From assembly GCA_026686845.1 (NCBI GenBank), contig JAIVEN010000008.1:10942501-11006500 (forward strand): a stretch of 64,000 bases of DNA, given 5' to 3'. The notes below the pieces were generated by a model. That model was not told the DNA's origin, did not search any database, and saw nothing but the letters and a program-made list of their open reading frames with translations. The position numbers and the translations under genes were made by a program. Shown here piece by piece: positions 11,657 to 24,245 of the stretch; within the stretch, counting starts at the first letter, position 1, and each line of letters begins with the position of its first letter. This DNA comes from Adenanthera pavonina. Its lineage: Eukaryota; Streptophyta; Magnoliopsida; Fabales; Fabaceae.

Positions 11657-12981
11657 ATGATGACAAGTCACTAGTGAAAAATATGTTTAATGAATTATTA
11701 ACACATATAATGCAGTTCAATTTAGATAATTCCAGATTAAGCATATGCATATTTTTAACACAACTTCTCGCCCTGTTTGACATCAACAAAAAGGTTTGAA
11801 GAATAACAAGTATTTCTTCTCCCCTTATTTGTAAGATTGTACCTGTAAGTATAGATGTCTGGGGTGTTTCAAGCATACATAAAAACATAAGCTGAAATGT
11901 AAATCATCATCAAAACTTATTATGCACTGCATGTTCAGATTATGCTAATTTTTACTGATATCAAAATTGATACCAATTGTTACCAATTATTTTCAAAATT
12001 GATACCAATGGATAGTGATATTCAAACTAATATCACTCGTTGGTTGAAAAATATTATGATACCAAATGTTATGATTCTTTTTGTTAAGATGATTATGATA
12101 TACACACATCACAAGAGGTATCTTAGAGTTATAGAGTTGTTGCCTTCTTCCTTTAGGATCAAGGAGAGATGTTGAGGCATCATTTTCTTCTTTTAACAAG
12201 TTAAGATCAAGCAACAGAACTCCTTACAATAAAATGAGGTGAGCTAAAGCATAAGCAAATTAATTTCAGAAAATGTCCCCCCCAACCTATGCATTTCATA
12301 AAGATAAAACCAAGAAAGCATACTACATCAAATGAGCATGATCATACAATCAGTACATGATGTAGGCATTGTGATTCATGTTTTTCTTTTAAAATCAGAA
12401 AGATCCTTTTAAAAACCTTTACATGCAAATTTACAAGCTCCCTCTAAGTATGAGCATTTATTCAAATATGTATGCTTTTCAAATCATGGCTTAAATCAAA
12501 ATCAATATGCAAGGGGAATTTCGAAAAGCACACAAGTTTGGTTATACAAATAAAGAAATGGACTTGTGCAAATATTGAACTTTACAGTAAGCACTATCAT
12601 ATTTAAATAATTCATCATTTAAACAAGGACCATACTTTATTTTAATAACCTCAAATAATAGCATCAACCAAGCATGAAAATTTGTTAAACATTTACAAAC
12701 CAATTTGATTAATAGCTAATTTCTTCCCTTTTTTTTGTATGATTCCAGTTGAGTGCATCAGATACTCCATCTTTATGAGGCTTTCACCATTTAGCTCAAG
12801 GAGTACCTACAAAAGTAAAAAGGAAAATCATTTTTCTTTCTTTGGTACCCTTTCTGACTTAGGTCCACTAAAGGTCAGTTTGAACATTTTTTATTGCATA
12901 TGGGACTAGAGTTCAATCTTACCCAATTATATATATATAATGCAATAATTGAAAGGGGTAAGAATCAGAGGTTACCAAAGA
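11657..12981 (-). other. Non-coding interior of the copia element
   Basis: About 1.3 kb between the end of gag and the polypurine tract. I looked for protease, integrase and reverse-transcriptase motifs on the minus strand and found none. Short frames such as 11993-12214 have no recognisable similarity. This is where pol would lie in an autonomous copia element. Confidence 0.7.
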
Positions 12982-14887
12982 TTATTTCCTTGTTATTCTT
13001 GGCTTGTATGCAGTGTAATATTCCTTATGTCTACTTTTTGCATACAGGCCAATGCCTCTTGAATTTCTGCTCTTTCTCTTCTCAAGGTAAGTGGTATGGT
13101 TTCCATTTGAGTTGCTTCCTTGAGATGAGTGAGAGAATTGCTTCCAATGCTTCTCCATGTGATTTGTGGTTGTAGTTTTAGAGTTTTGAGAAGCTTTCCC
13201 GTTCAGCATCCTCTTTCTTGCACTAATGTATTCTTTCTTCTTGGATTGGTTCTGTATACATGAAACACTAGAAGAACATTTTGGTACCCACTTGTTTCTG
13301 GGTCCAGGAGGGTTAGTGATATTTTTTGGAACCCATTTCATGCTTTTACTCAAACCATTTTTCCTTATGCTGCACAGATAAGCAATATGACCATTTTTAC
13401 CACAATATGTGCATGATGGTGAGCTAGGCATTACATTAGACACAAAGAATTTCGAACAGAATTTATTTTTCCCTTTGGACTCACTCCTATAGCCAGCACC
13501 CAACTTGTCAAACTTCGAATTCTGTTTGCCAAGTGAAATATTCAACTTATCCTTTTCTTGGGTGAAATTGGCTATTACTCTAGTCAATTCCTCTTTTTCT
13601 TTATTTAATATACCACATGTAACACAAGAGGAAGTGTGTGTGTGGTTTTCACAGATATTTTCTAAATCATTTATTTTCTGTTTAAGTGATTCATTTTTAG
13701 TCTTTTCAAATTGCAAATCATTTTCTGAGGAAATCACTTTCTTTTTTCTAAATGCAAGTTCTTTAGCTAATCTAATCAATTCATCATGCATTTCATTGTA
13801 AGCAACTTGCAATTCATCAACAGAGAATTCAAAATCAGATTCAGAGTCAGAATTTGATACCTCATCATTGGATAGTGCCATCAAGCATGGATAGGTATCC
13901 TCATCATCTTCATCTGAACTATTGCCCCAGATTGCAGAGGTATATGCCACTTTAGCTTTTTCATTTTTCTTTTCTGCATATCTTCCTCCTTACCTCTTTG
14001 ACTGATACTTTAGCTTATTTGCATGGCAAGAGTGCTTTTGTTCCTGAAGCTCCTTCTTTTTTATTTTGAGGAATTTTCCAAATCTGATGGTCAACTCTTT
14101 TAGCTTATCCTCCTCATAATCACTGCTGCTATTATCATTTTCATCATCAGTATCATTATCTTCTGAGCTCTATGATGTAGTAGCTTTGAACATAAGCATT
14201 TTTTCCTTTGTTTTGCTGCTCCCACAGAAGGTCTAGTCTCCCTTCATGTTCAGTAAGGCTGTCAAATAATGCAGTGACAGATTGATATAATTCTCCTCTT
14301 ATTTCTTCAATAGCTGTCACTTTTGGTTGCCATTCTTTGGATAGAGCTCTGAGTATTTTATATACTTGCTCTCTTTGTGTATAGCTCTTTCCTAAAGCTG
14401 TCAGATGATTAACAATGTGAGTAAAACAAATTTGAAATTCTTTAATGGGCTCACCATTATTCATCTTGAAGGCTTCATATTCATCTGTGAGAGAGCTGAG
14501 CCTGTTCTCCTTGACTCCTTTGGTTCTTTCATGAGCAATCTCTAGAGCAACCCATATTTCTTTTGCTGTATTGCAATTTGACACTCTGAAGAATTCGTCT
14601 TGTGAAGGTGTACTGACCAAGGAGTGCTTTGCCATGAAGTTTAGCAGGACTCTTCGCTTATCCACACCATCCCACTCTGCTTCTGGCTTCTTTCTGTATA
14701 TGCCATCATTTTACAGTTTCTTTAGCACAAAGTCACCCTTCTGTATAGCAGACCACATATCTAAGTCTATGAATTGAAGATAAATCTGCATCCTCATTTT
14801 TCAGTATCCCTAGTGTTCACCATTGAAACCTGGAGGTCTATTGACATTGTTCCCCTGTGGCAGTATGTTCTCTCTAAAACCAGTCAT
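12982..14887 (-). pseudogene. Copia gag polyprotein remnant
   Basis: Read from ATG at 14887: an N-terminal stretch with NVNRPPGFNGEH and DMWSAIQKGDF, then the UBN2-type gag domain (14665-14156: GVKENRLSSLTDEYEAFKM, YKILRALSKEWQPKV). A Glu/Asp/Lys-rich linker with coiled-coil character follows, then a CCHC knuckle CTYCGKNGHIAYLC near 13420-13370, and a basic tail with two WVPK repeats. Gag forms the cytoplasmic particle and binds element RNA. Two early stops (replacing the expected residues in YGYWKM), a frameshift near 14195 and further stops in the linker make it defective. Translation ends at 12982 without protease sequence. Confidence 0.85.
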
Positions 14888-14926
14888 TTTGCTCCCGGAT
14901 GATTAGATCCTTTGCCGGGAGTCCTA

Positions 14927-14938
14927 GCTCTGATACCA
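14927..14938 (-). other. Primer-binding site of the copia element (initiator-Met tRNA)
   Basis: Minus strand TGGTATCAGAGC, two bases inside the 5' LTR. It is complementary to the 3' end of plant initiator methionine tRNA and fixes the element's orientation. Confidence 0.92.
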
Positions 14939-14940
14939 AT

Positions 14941-16661
14941 TGTTAGGTTGGCTGGTCACCCAAGAGGGGGGGTGAATTGGGTGATGTATGATTTTTGCTC
15001 TTTTTGGATCGCAACCCAAGTTTACTAAGAGTGCAGTAAAACAGGGATAAACAAAGAGAGTCGTGTGCAACAACTGAATAGAGAAGATGAAAAATAATGC
15101 ACAACAATTTATACTGGTTCAATCCAACCACTTGGCCTACATCCAATTTCCAAGCCACCATTTGAGATTTTCTACTATATCCCACAGATTTGATCTGGGC
15201 ACCTGTAAAGCCTAAGTACATTCCCATAAATTTCAGTAGGCACTTATGAAGCCACTCTCCTGACACCCTTACAAGATATGTAAGTCCCTTAATATTTCCC
15301 CATACTAAGATTCTACCCAGAATATGTAGAAAGAAATGTTTACAGAATGAAAACTCTCTTGAAGAGTAGATAATACATTGAAAGTTCACTCTATTGATGT
15401 GAGTTTTTCAAACAATATTGAGATAGAAGGATTTTACAAATTGTTGCAACATTTTCTCATAAACTCTCTTAAGATTGTTACCCATAAGTTCAAATAATAT
15501 TTTATTTATAGTTTTGTGGTGTAATTAGACGTTAGACACAAGATCTAGCCATTAGAGATGTTATCCAATAGTTACTCTGCAAAACTAGCTATTTACCAAC
15601 CGTATTTAATGCTTCTGACACTCAAAGTTTGAATTTTTGTTGGTCAACAGACGAATTTCACAAAAACCAAAAGCTAAAGACTTTAACGTTGAACATTCGA
15701 AGTTCGTCTGTCATGAAGCAATGTTCGAATTTTAATCTTTGAAAAATATTTTTATGTTGGAATATACGAATTTTCAAGTTTAAGGTTCTTCTGGAAAGTA
15801 TGAACAGTTGTTCCATTTTGCTACAGTGCCTTCAAAATTCAAATTTTGAAATCAAAATTTGTCTGTCAGAGGGAATATTTTTTGACCTTTTTAGTGCTTA
15901 AATATCAGACGAACTTTGTCATGACTTCAGACAAATTTTGCACATTTTACTAACTATGCTTGACTCGAAATTCGAATTTCAACACTTCAAATTCGTTTGT
16001 CAGAGGTAATATCTCTAGAACTTCAAATTTCAGTCAGCAAAGTTCGTATTTTCACAAAGTATATGAAGTTTTACTTCTCAAAATTTGTCTATCATCAAAG
16101 TTTTTAAAATCTAACTTATGCTAACATCAAATTTAATTAATGTAACTCATTTAAAACATATGGTAACAAGATTAAGTAATTTTCAAAGATTAATCCCACC
16201 TCAAGACCTAAGTGAAAATAAAATATACCTAGTGACTAGGTCTTCAAATGTTGAGTCCCACTTCCATTTGGTCATTTTCTTCTTGGCATGCTTCCTTCTG
16301 ATTTTCTATTTTTGAAGCATCCTTTTTCTTCTTCTCTCTTGAGTGAGGCATAATATTGATTTCCATTTCTGTATTCTAATGCTCACTCTTCTTACTTGGA
16401 TCATCCAACATTTAATATATTACACTTACAAACCAAGTAGTTAGTCCAGTTTATATATCCAACTTATATTATTCATTGTAAAAGTACAGTGGATATATTT
16501 GCACATAGCATGATATATGTATTATAACCATAATTAAATACATACTAATGCATATTTTACTTCTATAAGGAACATTATATATGTCATATACATATAATGC
16601 ATTTGTTCCTTATTATTCTATATTTATCATCATCAAAACTTATATTATACTAAACCTTACA
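14941..16661 (-). repeat. 5' LTR of the copia element (1721 bp)
   Basis: Begins TGTTAGGTTGGCTGG and ends ACTAAACCTTACA. It is collinear with 8694-11641 except that it jumps near 15850 from the equivalent of about 9600 to about 10812. The jump falls inside a TTTGAATTTTGA-like word present at both positions, as expected for a recombinational deletion between motif copies. Confidence 0.9.
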
Positions 16662-18079
16662 CATTGGTGTGAGGGTGTATGTGGACCCCTCATTTGGGGA
16701 AAATTACAAGTAATAGATATAATTGTTTATTTGTACCTTCTTTTCAAATTTTGATCCCCTACATTTTGGATCATGTGCATATACATATTTTAGATCATCT
16801 ATAAAGGCTAATCTCAAGCTCACTATGTATTTTAGATATGTAAAAACTAATTTCAAGCCAAAACATTGATATTTTTTATTAAAAGATTTATTTTCCTTTT
16901 ATTTACAAAATCAAATCTTTTTCTTTCTAGAAAGAAAAAACTTACTAAACCTAATCATTTACATGGATGAATGATTATTTAGTTACTTATATTTTTTTCT
17001 TGAACAAATTTAGTGACTTATATTGAAAGATAAGTTTTCAGTAGCATTAAAAATAGGTTAATATAATGAGTTGATTATTCAATAATTTTAGAATACGAAC
17101 TCACACCAAGAACAATTATAAATTATGTAATTGCTATTTTTTAATTATTAAAATATTTTTTCTTAATTGTTATTTTTAAAAATTAATTTGGCCCTCCTTA
17201 CATAGGATCGTAACTTCGCCACCTATCACTAAATCGTTTGAAGGAGAAAAACTTTTTATTTTCATCTCCATCTTTTAAAATGCTTTTTATTTATCGGTTC
17301 GTATTTTGAATATATATATATATAACTATGTACATCATTGTCGCTTATGAGTTCATATTTTGAATATAGTGTTTTAATTTAATTATTAATTTGAAATCAG
17401 TGACGAAATTAGTGTGCATGGATCCCATGATGGGAAGCAGCCTGGTGAATGACAAGGACTAAAGCTACATCGATGTAGGTTTTCAATTAGAAGCCATTAA
17501 TGTCAAATCATGGGATTTTCTTTTTTTGGCCAAAAAGGAAGGGACTTTTGATCAGCAGAAGAATATTTAAAAAAAAAAAATTGTACTACTTAAATATGTA
17601 AGCGGTTACTACAAAGGTACCCTCGTTTTAGTCTGTGCTTGTTCTCATTAACAACGTAGGACATGACACTGATACAACAACACAAACTGATCATTTTTTT
17701 TTCCACTGTTTGTGCTTCGTAACTGCCAAAGCATCCAAAGTACTCAAGCTCAGTGAATGTCAAATTTAGGTGGTAGAAAAAAATCTAATTAATTTATTAG
17801 TAGTTAACTATACATAAATAATAAAACAAAGACACAAATTATTATTAATTTATAAGGAGTTAATCATATATAAATAAAGTTTTATAACAAAGCCAACTCA
17901 TTTAATTCGAAGGTCATGTGGACTGGGCCAAAATGGGCTCACTTTAAAATCAGTTGCTTTTTTTGCGATCAGATCTTGTATTTAAGTGAGCCAATTCGGT
18001 GGCAAAAAACTTAAGTGGGCCAATTCGTTGAGGCCAGCCCATGTTTCTACACCACACAATACCCATATGCAAGATACAT

Positions 18080-18135
18080 ATATATATTAGGTAAGGAAGT
18101 TAACCGAAATATATATATATATATGTATATATATT
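18080..18135. repeat. TA dinucleotide-rich tract
   Basis: Two runs of alternating T and A separated by a short non-repeat stretch, a typical microsatellite. Confidence 0.8.
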
Positions 18136-19214
18136 TTCTCATATTCTTTTTATTAGTCGCTTTCTAAAAAAATTTTATAATCTTATATTAAGTGATCTTA
18201 TGTTTGTGAAATATTAATTATTTTATTTAAAAAATGTTCTTATTTAATTACGAGAGAGAAGGTAGATTATTTAAATTTATGGTATTTATAAAAGATAAAA
18301 ATAAAAATTATATTAATTTTAAGATAATTTTAATAATAAAATAATTTTTTTTTATTTTAATGGGTTAGTTAAAAATAATTTATAATAAAAATCAGATAAA
18401 GGAATATTATGTAAGAAAAATGTTAGGTGCGTTTGATTGTTAGTGTATTTGGTAGGACTAGGTAGTATAATCCAAGAAGACCAAGACTTTTATTTTTTTG
18501 GTATAAGAAGACCAAGACCTTTTGTGCAATTCACTACATACAGACCTTTTAATTTTTTTTTTTAACCAAGATACAGACCTTTTAATTTAAGGACCTACTA
18601 TATTGAATGTTCTCAATTTAACCCGTCTCCCGGCTCGTACACTTATTTATGGTCCTGCCACGCGGAGGTGAAATGAATGACATGAGGTAAGGTCAGGTCT
18701 GAAATGAATATCTCTATTTTTTTTTTTAGTTTTGGGAAAGTTGGTTTTTAGTACTTAAAAAAATATTTGGTTTTTTTATATTATTCTTTTTGTTTTTTCG
18801 GATAGAATCGAATTTTTATAAATAGGGCTAAAAAATTTGTAGCAGAGACTCAAATTTTTTTCAACCATTGAGATTTAAATTTTTTCAATTGAAAATTGAA
18901 TTTTTCCAACTGAGATTTCATTTTGTTTTTGCAAAAGAAAATTGTGGTGCTAAAAGCAAAATATTTTTTTGGTATCAAAAACTAATTTTTCCTTTTTTTT
19001 CTGGCCAACAATGAATATCTCAGTCTAAAGATTGTTACTACTACCAAATACATCAATTATAATAATTATATCACTGTCAATATATATTAAAAGTTTTAAG
19101 AAATTAAACTGTTTATAAATTATAAACAGTATATTTATGTTATAAATATTTTATTTTGGGCTCTGAGGCTCATATTTAATTATAAACAAAATGCAAAATT
19201 TTTATACTACCAAA

Positions 19215-19742
19215 TACTCCCTTTTTAAGTCCTTATGATATGGTCTTTTTTATAAAACTCTGCACACTTTTTAAGACATATTAATTTTTTCTAAATGCCA
19301 TTGATTTAATATTCTTACATTTTATGTAATGAACATTCTCTTTCATAATATATTACCCCTTTAGAAGTCTTTAAGAAAAAAATTTTTATAGGTCAAATTA
19401 TAAGTCATGTTTGAATCATTAAATAAATTTTTCTCCAAATATACTTTATTACGTATATCGAAAAAAAACAATACATTATTGGAAAGATATCGTATTTAAT
19501 TGGAAGTAAATTTATGAAATAAATGAAATTTAAAACAAATTTAAAATTGAGTTTTACAACTTTTCTTAATATGTATGTGATAATTAAAAGTAATTTATAT
19601 TTAATATTTGAGGAAGTAATAATTAATTAAAGATAAATTGGGAATTTTTTTTAAATTTTTAACAAATTTATTAATTTTAACTCTCATTTTTTTTGCCTCT
19701 GCACTTTGGTTTAAAAACTCTTATAGAGACAAGGGGGAGTAT
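19215..19742. mobile_element. Possible Stowaway-like MITE
   Basis: TACTCCCTTTTTAAGTCC on the left is mirrored by GACAAGGGGGAGTA on the right. The sequence between is AT-rich and non-coding. TA at both edges suits a Mariner/Stowaway target. The termini match imperfectly, so the call is tentative. Confidence 0.45.
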
Positions 19743-20100
19743 CAAAATATGTTCTATCCATTTTCCCAGTATTGCCAGGTTCTTGTCCTTTCTCTCTCTT
19801 TTTTCTTTAATACGTGTTTGTAAATGAATTGTGATATTCATAGTCACACAAATGTTCAGTCACTTTCAACCCATTCATAGGATGAAAATAAAACAGAATT
19901 TGTTGTGATACCTCCATTTAGATAGAAAAAATCACATTAAAAGAATTACTTCTATTTAAATTAGATAATGCTCAAATATAACTTAATAATACTAAATATT
20001 GTATATTTATGAACAGAAATTTGCTGCACAGGAGAAAATAAAATACAACGATAATTGGAACTCTGGACAGATAAGGTCTTAAGCCAGGATTAGTCCATCT

Positions 20101-20705
20101 TTACCTTCGTGACTGACAAGGAATGTCGCATGAGTGATGCTTTATATGATTCTCAAAAAGAATCTGACATTGACACAGTTCAACTTCTGGAGGGGTAGAT
20201 GATGAGGAGTTCTCCGTGAACCAGATCCTGTAGATACATATCACAAAGTGTATGGCAAAGGGAAGGAAAGCAATACTCAGAACATGGCGAAATTTGACAT
20301 TTTGATGCGGAGACACAGCGAAAATGGCTGAACCATAAGTGACAGCCATGGAGAGAGTAGCAGCACGTATCTCGAACTTGAAAGGAAACTTATGTGTGAG
20401 GGACAAGATGACCAAGAGAAAGCAAAAGTGTTGGACAAAAGAAACACATAATAAGGGAGTTTCTGAGACGAATATATTGCCAAGCCTGCTTTGTGTCTGC
20501 TGGGTTCGTCATCTTGCCAAACGCCACCAGGAGGATTCACTCCGGCTTGGAATGTTGCTGCAGCAATCAAAGTGAAAATTGTGAGAAGAATGGTTCGAAT
20601 GTTATGAGCTGTGTCTTTGTCTTCATCAAACTGAAAATATTTGAACCAGTTCTTCATACTCTTCGTACTCTTCTTCACCCTTCCTCCTGAGGGAGAACCC
20701 TTTTT
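20101..20705 (-). pseudogene. PGG-domain membrane protein, frameshifted copy
   Basis: This is the paralogue of 49633-50166. The N-terminal half reads YFQFDEDKDTAHNIRT, LIAAATFQAGVNPPGGVW and KLPYYVFLLSNTFAFS; after a frame change the rest reads VILSLTHKFPFKFEIRAA and YGSAIFAVSPHQNVKF. The PGG domain is a membrane module usually found after ankyrin repeats; none are present here. Relative to the intact copy, ten bases (ATTGAATTAG) are missing at about 20415, which shifts the frame. The position of the intact copy's ATG here reads ATC, leaving the first ATG at 20657. The C-terminus after the last membrane segment diverges. It is probably non-functional. Confidence 0.88.
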
Positions 20706-20749
20706 GATTTTGAACAAAAATTACCCCATTCCAACCCTATGGCAAGCCT

Positions 20750-20758
20750 TATATATAG
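20750..20758 (-). promoter_or_regulatory. TATA box of the PGG pseudogene
   Basis: Minus strand TATATATAA followed by GGCTTGCC, about 45 bases upstream of the coding similarity. The same arrangement (TATATAAATAAGGCCTGC) precedes the intact paralogue. Confidence 0.6.
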
Positions 20759-20759
20759 C

Positions 20760-22190
20760 CAAATATACTGGAATTTAGGTCATTTCAATTGTTGTTTCTC
20801 TCAATTTTTGTCAATTTTGATTTTTAGTCCTTATGTTATATTTGATATTTAATGCGACACTGTTCCATTTTTTTTAAAGATCAAGGGTATTTCTAATATT
20901 TTTGAGATGTAGATATTATTAAAAGAGACCTTACCTCTCCCAAAAAAAATTTTTCACACACACAAACAAAAATTAAATCATGGATAATATATTTAAGGGA
21001 TACAATATGCTCATTTCTCCATTTAATGAATATGTGATTGATTTAAATCATTAGATGTTGATTTCACAGCTAAAAACCAAAATTGACATAGATTGAAAGG
21101 AATAAAAAATGAGAGGATCCAAGCAGATGGTATGATGCTTCGGAATAAGCCTCTAGAATTTTACATTTCAAAAATTAGACCATTGTGTTCATTTTATTTT
21201 TAATGATATGAGCCTTGTGCATTGTAGGAAGACTGAAAAATGAGTCAAATTGTTTAAATGGTGAATGTTATTGACATTGATATTACCATTGAAATTGTTA
21301 TTATTATTATTATTATTATATGGCCGTTTAGAATCTCCATTAATTCATCGAACAAAAAAATCATTTAATTATCCCTAATGTAAAAAACTCTAGTTGAGAT
21401 CATTGAAAGCAAACTCGTGTATCACGTTTTTTTCAATGTTATCAAAATCATATTAGTCACTCAATTGATCAAAATACTAGTTTAAGATTTAGTAGATCAA
21501 CCGTGATTAAACTGTAATTAAACATATAGGAATAAAATTAACATTTTTAATTTTATGTATTATAGAAAAAATTAAAAAACTATTATTAATAAGTTTAATA
21601 ACTTAATATTAAAATTTAAATAAGTTAATATTTATTCATAATTACATTTTGAATTCACAACTAATAATATACTATTTTATTATTTGTTAAGTAAATTTAT
21701 CATTATTAATATTATGTACCATAATAATGTTTATACATTATTAAAATATAGAAAAAATTTATATAAAAAAATAATACTATTTAATATTAAAAATAATGTC
21801 ATTTCATTTTAAAGATTAAAAAATTGAAAAAAAAAATAATTTGATGAGATGTTGACCTGTTTAGCCGGTACTTGATCTGTTTTCTTCTTGGTCAATTCTA
21901 GCATTGGTTCACTGGTTTTTAACTGGTTTGGTCCACTTCTCAAAATACTGAATTTTATTATTGGGTTTTCATCACTATAATCTATATGTACTGTAACCCT
22001 TATATATTTGAATATATAGTCATGATCAATACTGATATTTGGTTAGTATACCCTATTAGCTATTAATCATTATGGAATATGGGGAGAGTTTGAAGGTAAA
22101 AAAATTAACAATAATGAGCTAATTAGTGTGGAATATAATGATGAAAATTGCAAGACTACGTACTATTTTAATGTGCTAGTAGATCATTAT
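20760..22190. other. AT-rich intergenic region with a TTA microsatellite
   Basis: No gene seen. It contains TTA repeats at 21297-21320 and the hAT-like MITE described separately. Confidence 0.55.
21434..21950. mobile_element. hAT-like MITE, copy 1 of a family
   Basis: Begins CAATGTTATCAAAATC and ends with the inverse, CTCAAAATACTG. The interior (TTTGTTAAGTAAATTTATC, then AAATAATGTCATTTCATTTT) matches the interior of 24962-25405, and the subterminal TGGTTTGGTCC/AACTGG words match all three family members in the window. No transposase is encoded. No target duplication is clear at this copy. Confidence 0.6.
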
Positions 22191-22199
22191 ACTTGGAAC

Positions 22200-22410
22200 C
22201 AACAAGGTCCTGATATAGTTGACAAACAGATGACTGGATCTCTTAAACATGCTATACTGGATTCGATCTCTAGCCATGTATATGGAAAAAACTTTGTTGG
22301 AAGAGGTAAAATCCATTTTAATTATCTTTATACTTTGAAGAGATTAGTCTTCACTTACCCAAATGAGGGTAACTCTCTTAACGTGATTTTTTCCATTTAT
22401 AAAACTTAAA
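22200..22410 (+). mobile_element. tRNA-derived SINE-like element
   Basis: GATTCGATCTC resembles the tRNA B box, and GTTGACAAACAG upstream sits where the A box would be. The body (TGTATATGGAAAAAACTTTG, then GAAGAGGTAAAATCCA and GAAGAGATTAGTCTTCAC) matches the SINE at 47508-47655 on the opposite strand. The open frame 22128-22409 is a by-product of this repeat. It is not a tRNA gene because no cloverleaf can be formed. Confidence 0.55.
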
Positions 22411-24245
22411 CTTGAGATTTTACTTGAAGGATGTTAAGTTCCTTACCACTCAACCCAACTATCATTGGTATTAATTGTAATTTTAATTTTGGGATAGATA
22501 GGATAATTTTGTTCTTAATTTATTTTTATGATCCATTTGGAATGCAATTTGAAACCTAATTAGTTAAATTATCTTGTTGTATATTGGTTTGGATACTTGA
22601 ACTTATTTATGTGAGTAAAAATGTCGACCTTAACCAATAAATCCATGATGTAGAGTACTAGATTTATTTAATTTTGACTGGGTCCCTTGGGCACTCACAT
22701 TAATTACTCCGTAACTTCACAACCTGTTCCGTTGAAAGTTGCAAAAGGAGTACATGAACTGCAGAGGAAACATTGGTTCTCCGATAGATTTTGTAAGATT
22801 CTTTTAGAGTTGTTGTGCTTATCTTGTCTCTTTGTCCTTATGATCATGTCTTCAACAAACATATTCAACTTAATGTTCCAAAATTTTATAATCTGAGTTA
22901 ATAAATTGTAACAAAAAATTCAAAATGTTTTCACCCTTATCCTCTTCAACGAAGTCGATCGTTGGGAAATGACCAGGTTGTTTTCATAATCCACCTATGG
23001 GATCGTGACTTCGTGTAAGGGGAAAAAACATTCTCCTTTTACACAAAAATCAAGAAATGTAATATTTTTTATAATAAAATACAGTTGAAAGTCAAATTAT
23101 TATTTTTTTTTAACAAAGCATTCGTCAATTAGTATATATGTATATATGGTCTTACTGTATGGAAAGAAACAAAAAGATTTCAGTTTTAAATTTATAAAAT
23201 AATATAATATTTTTCTTTATTGTATAACAACGTATAAATTATGGTCAGCAAAGAAATAAAAAAAATACACTCTTACGACCTGTTACATTTCCGGAAAGGA
23301 TCCATGGTAATAAAATAGAATGGTAGGGTAATGGAAAGGAATGAAATGTTGTTTACCATTAATTTGTTTAATAAGATATCAAGAGCCGATTTAGTTTATC
23401 ATTAGGACCAATAAAATTACATTTGTAAACATATTTTTTATTAACTTTGTGTATATCTCATTTTAAAAGATTTTTTTGTAAATTAATTTTTACCTCTAAA
23501 CATACTTTTAATTAATGAATTGAAGAAATTATTTTTCAGTTTGCAAATATATTTTTATCTCACAATTATTTTATCAAACTTATTTTTATAATAAAAAATA
23601 TCGAAACATAAATCATGTTATAATAAATTAACTTATTTTTATCAAAATGAAATTTTGATAAACCTTATTTTATTTCAACTTAAGTTAATTCGCAAACTAA
23701 AATCAAATGGGCAAGGTTGGAAACAAATTTGCTTTATTTAGTGAAGGATAAGATATATAAATTGTTGCAAATAACTCCCCTTACTTTTTAAAGTATAAAA
23801 TTATTTTGACTCCAAAACCCCTACCATTATTATTATAATTATTAATTTCGTTTTAAAATATAAGAAATAAATAACTAAATTATTAAAATTTAAAAAATAA
23901 TCAAATATTTTAAATATGTCAAAAAATTTTTTTCCACAAATATCTTTAATTTAATGTTCTCATTTAACTCTACTTTAACTTATACCTTATGATAATAAAT
24001 TTACTTTAATTAAGGATGAAATTAGAAAAAATATTAATATAATAGACAAAAGTCATTTGTCTTATATTTTAAAATAAAATATATTTAAAAATATCATCAA
24101 GGAATAATTTACTAATAATAACTATCATATATGTCATATTAATGAGGTACTTGTGCCATCCTATGCAAAATTAGAGATATTTATGTAATTTTCTCTTTAG
24201 GCAAAAGTTGTCATTTAACCAAAAGACCTCATTATCCATCACTCC
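22411..24245. other. AT-rich intergenic region
   Basis: Poly-A/T-rich sequence without recognisable genes, repeats or element ends. Confidence 0.5.

Larger units (their letters stand above)
8694..16661 (-). mobile_element. Non-autonomous Ty1/copia element, gag only, unequal LTRs
   Basis: An 8.0-kb element bounded by a perfect 5-bp TSD (CATTG at 8689-8693 and 16662-16666). Both LTRs have TG...CA ends. On the minus strand it reads: 5' LTR 16661-14941, primer-binding site complementary to initiator-Met tRNA, gag with UBN2-type and CCHC domains, a non-coding stretch, a polypurine tract, and 3' LTR 11641-8694. No protease, integrase, reverse transcriptase or RNase H could be found in the 3.3-kb interior. 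It is therefore gag-only and must have relied on another copia element for replication. The intact TSD and high LTR similarity suggest a fairly recent insertion. Confidence 0.9.
16667..20100. other. AT-rich intergenic region
   Basis: No gene recognised. It holds poly-A/T runs, a TA-rich tract (about 18080-18135), a two-copy repeat of AAGTGGGCCAATTCG-like sequence near 17980-18030, and a possible Stowaway-like element (19215-19742). Confidence 0.6.

Noticed and set aside
11657..12981. Hidden pol domain in the copia interior
   Set aside because: I read the minus strand for protease, integrase and reverse-transcriptase signatures and saw none.
20339..20690. Plus-strand frames across the PGG pseudogene
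   Set aside because: They are antisense shadows of the minus-strand coding sequence and have no family features.
22128..22409. A 93-codon candidate gene
   Set aside because: It overlaps a SINE shared with 47508-47655, where the frame is on the other strand and differs.
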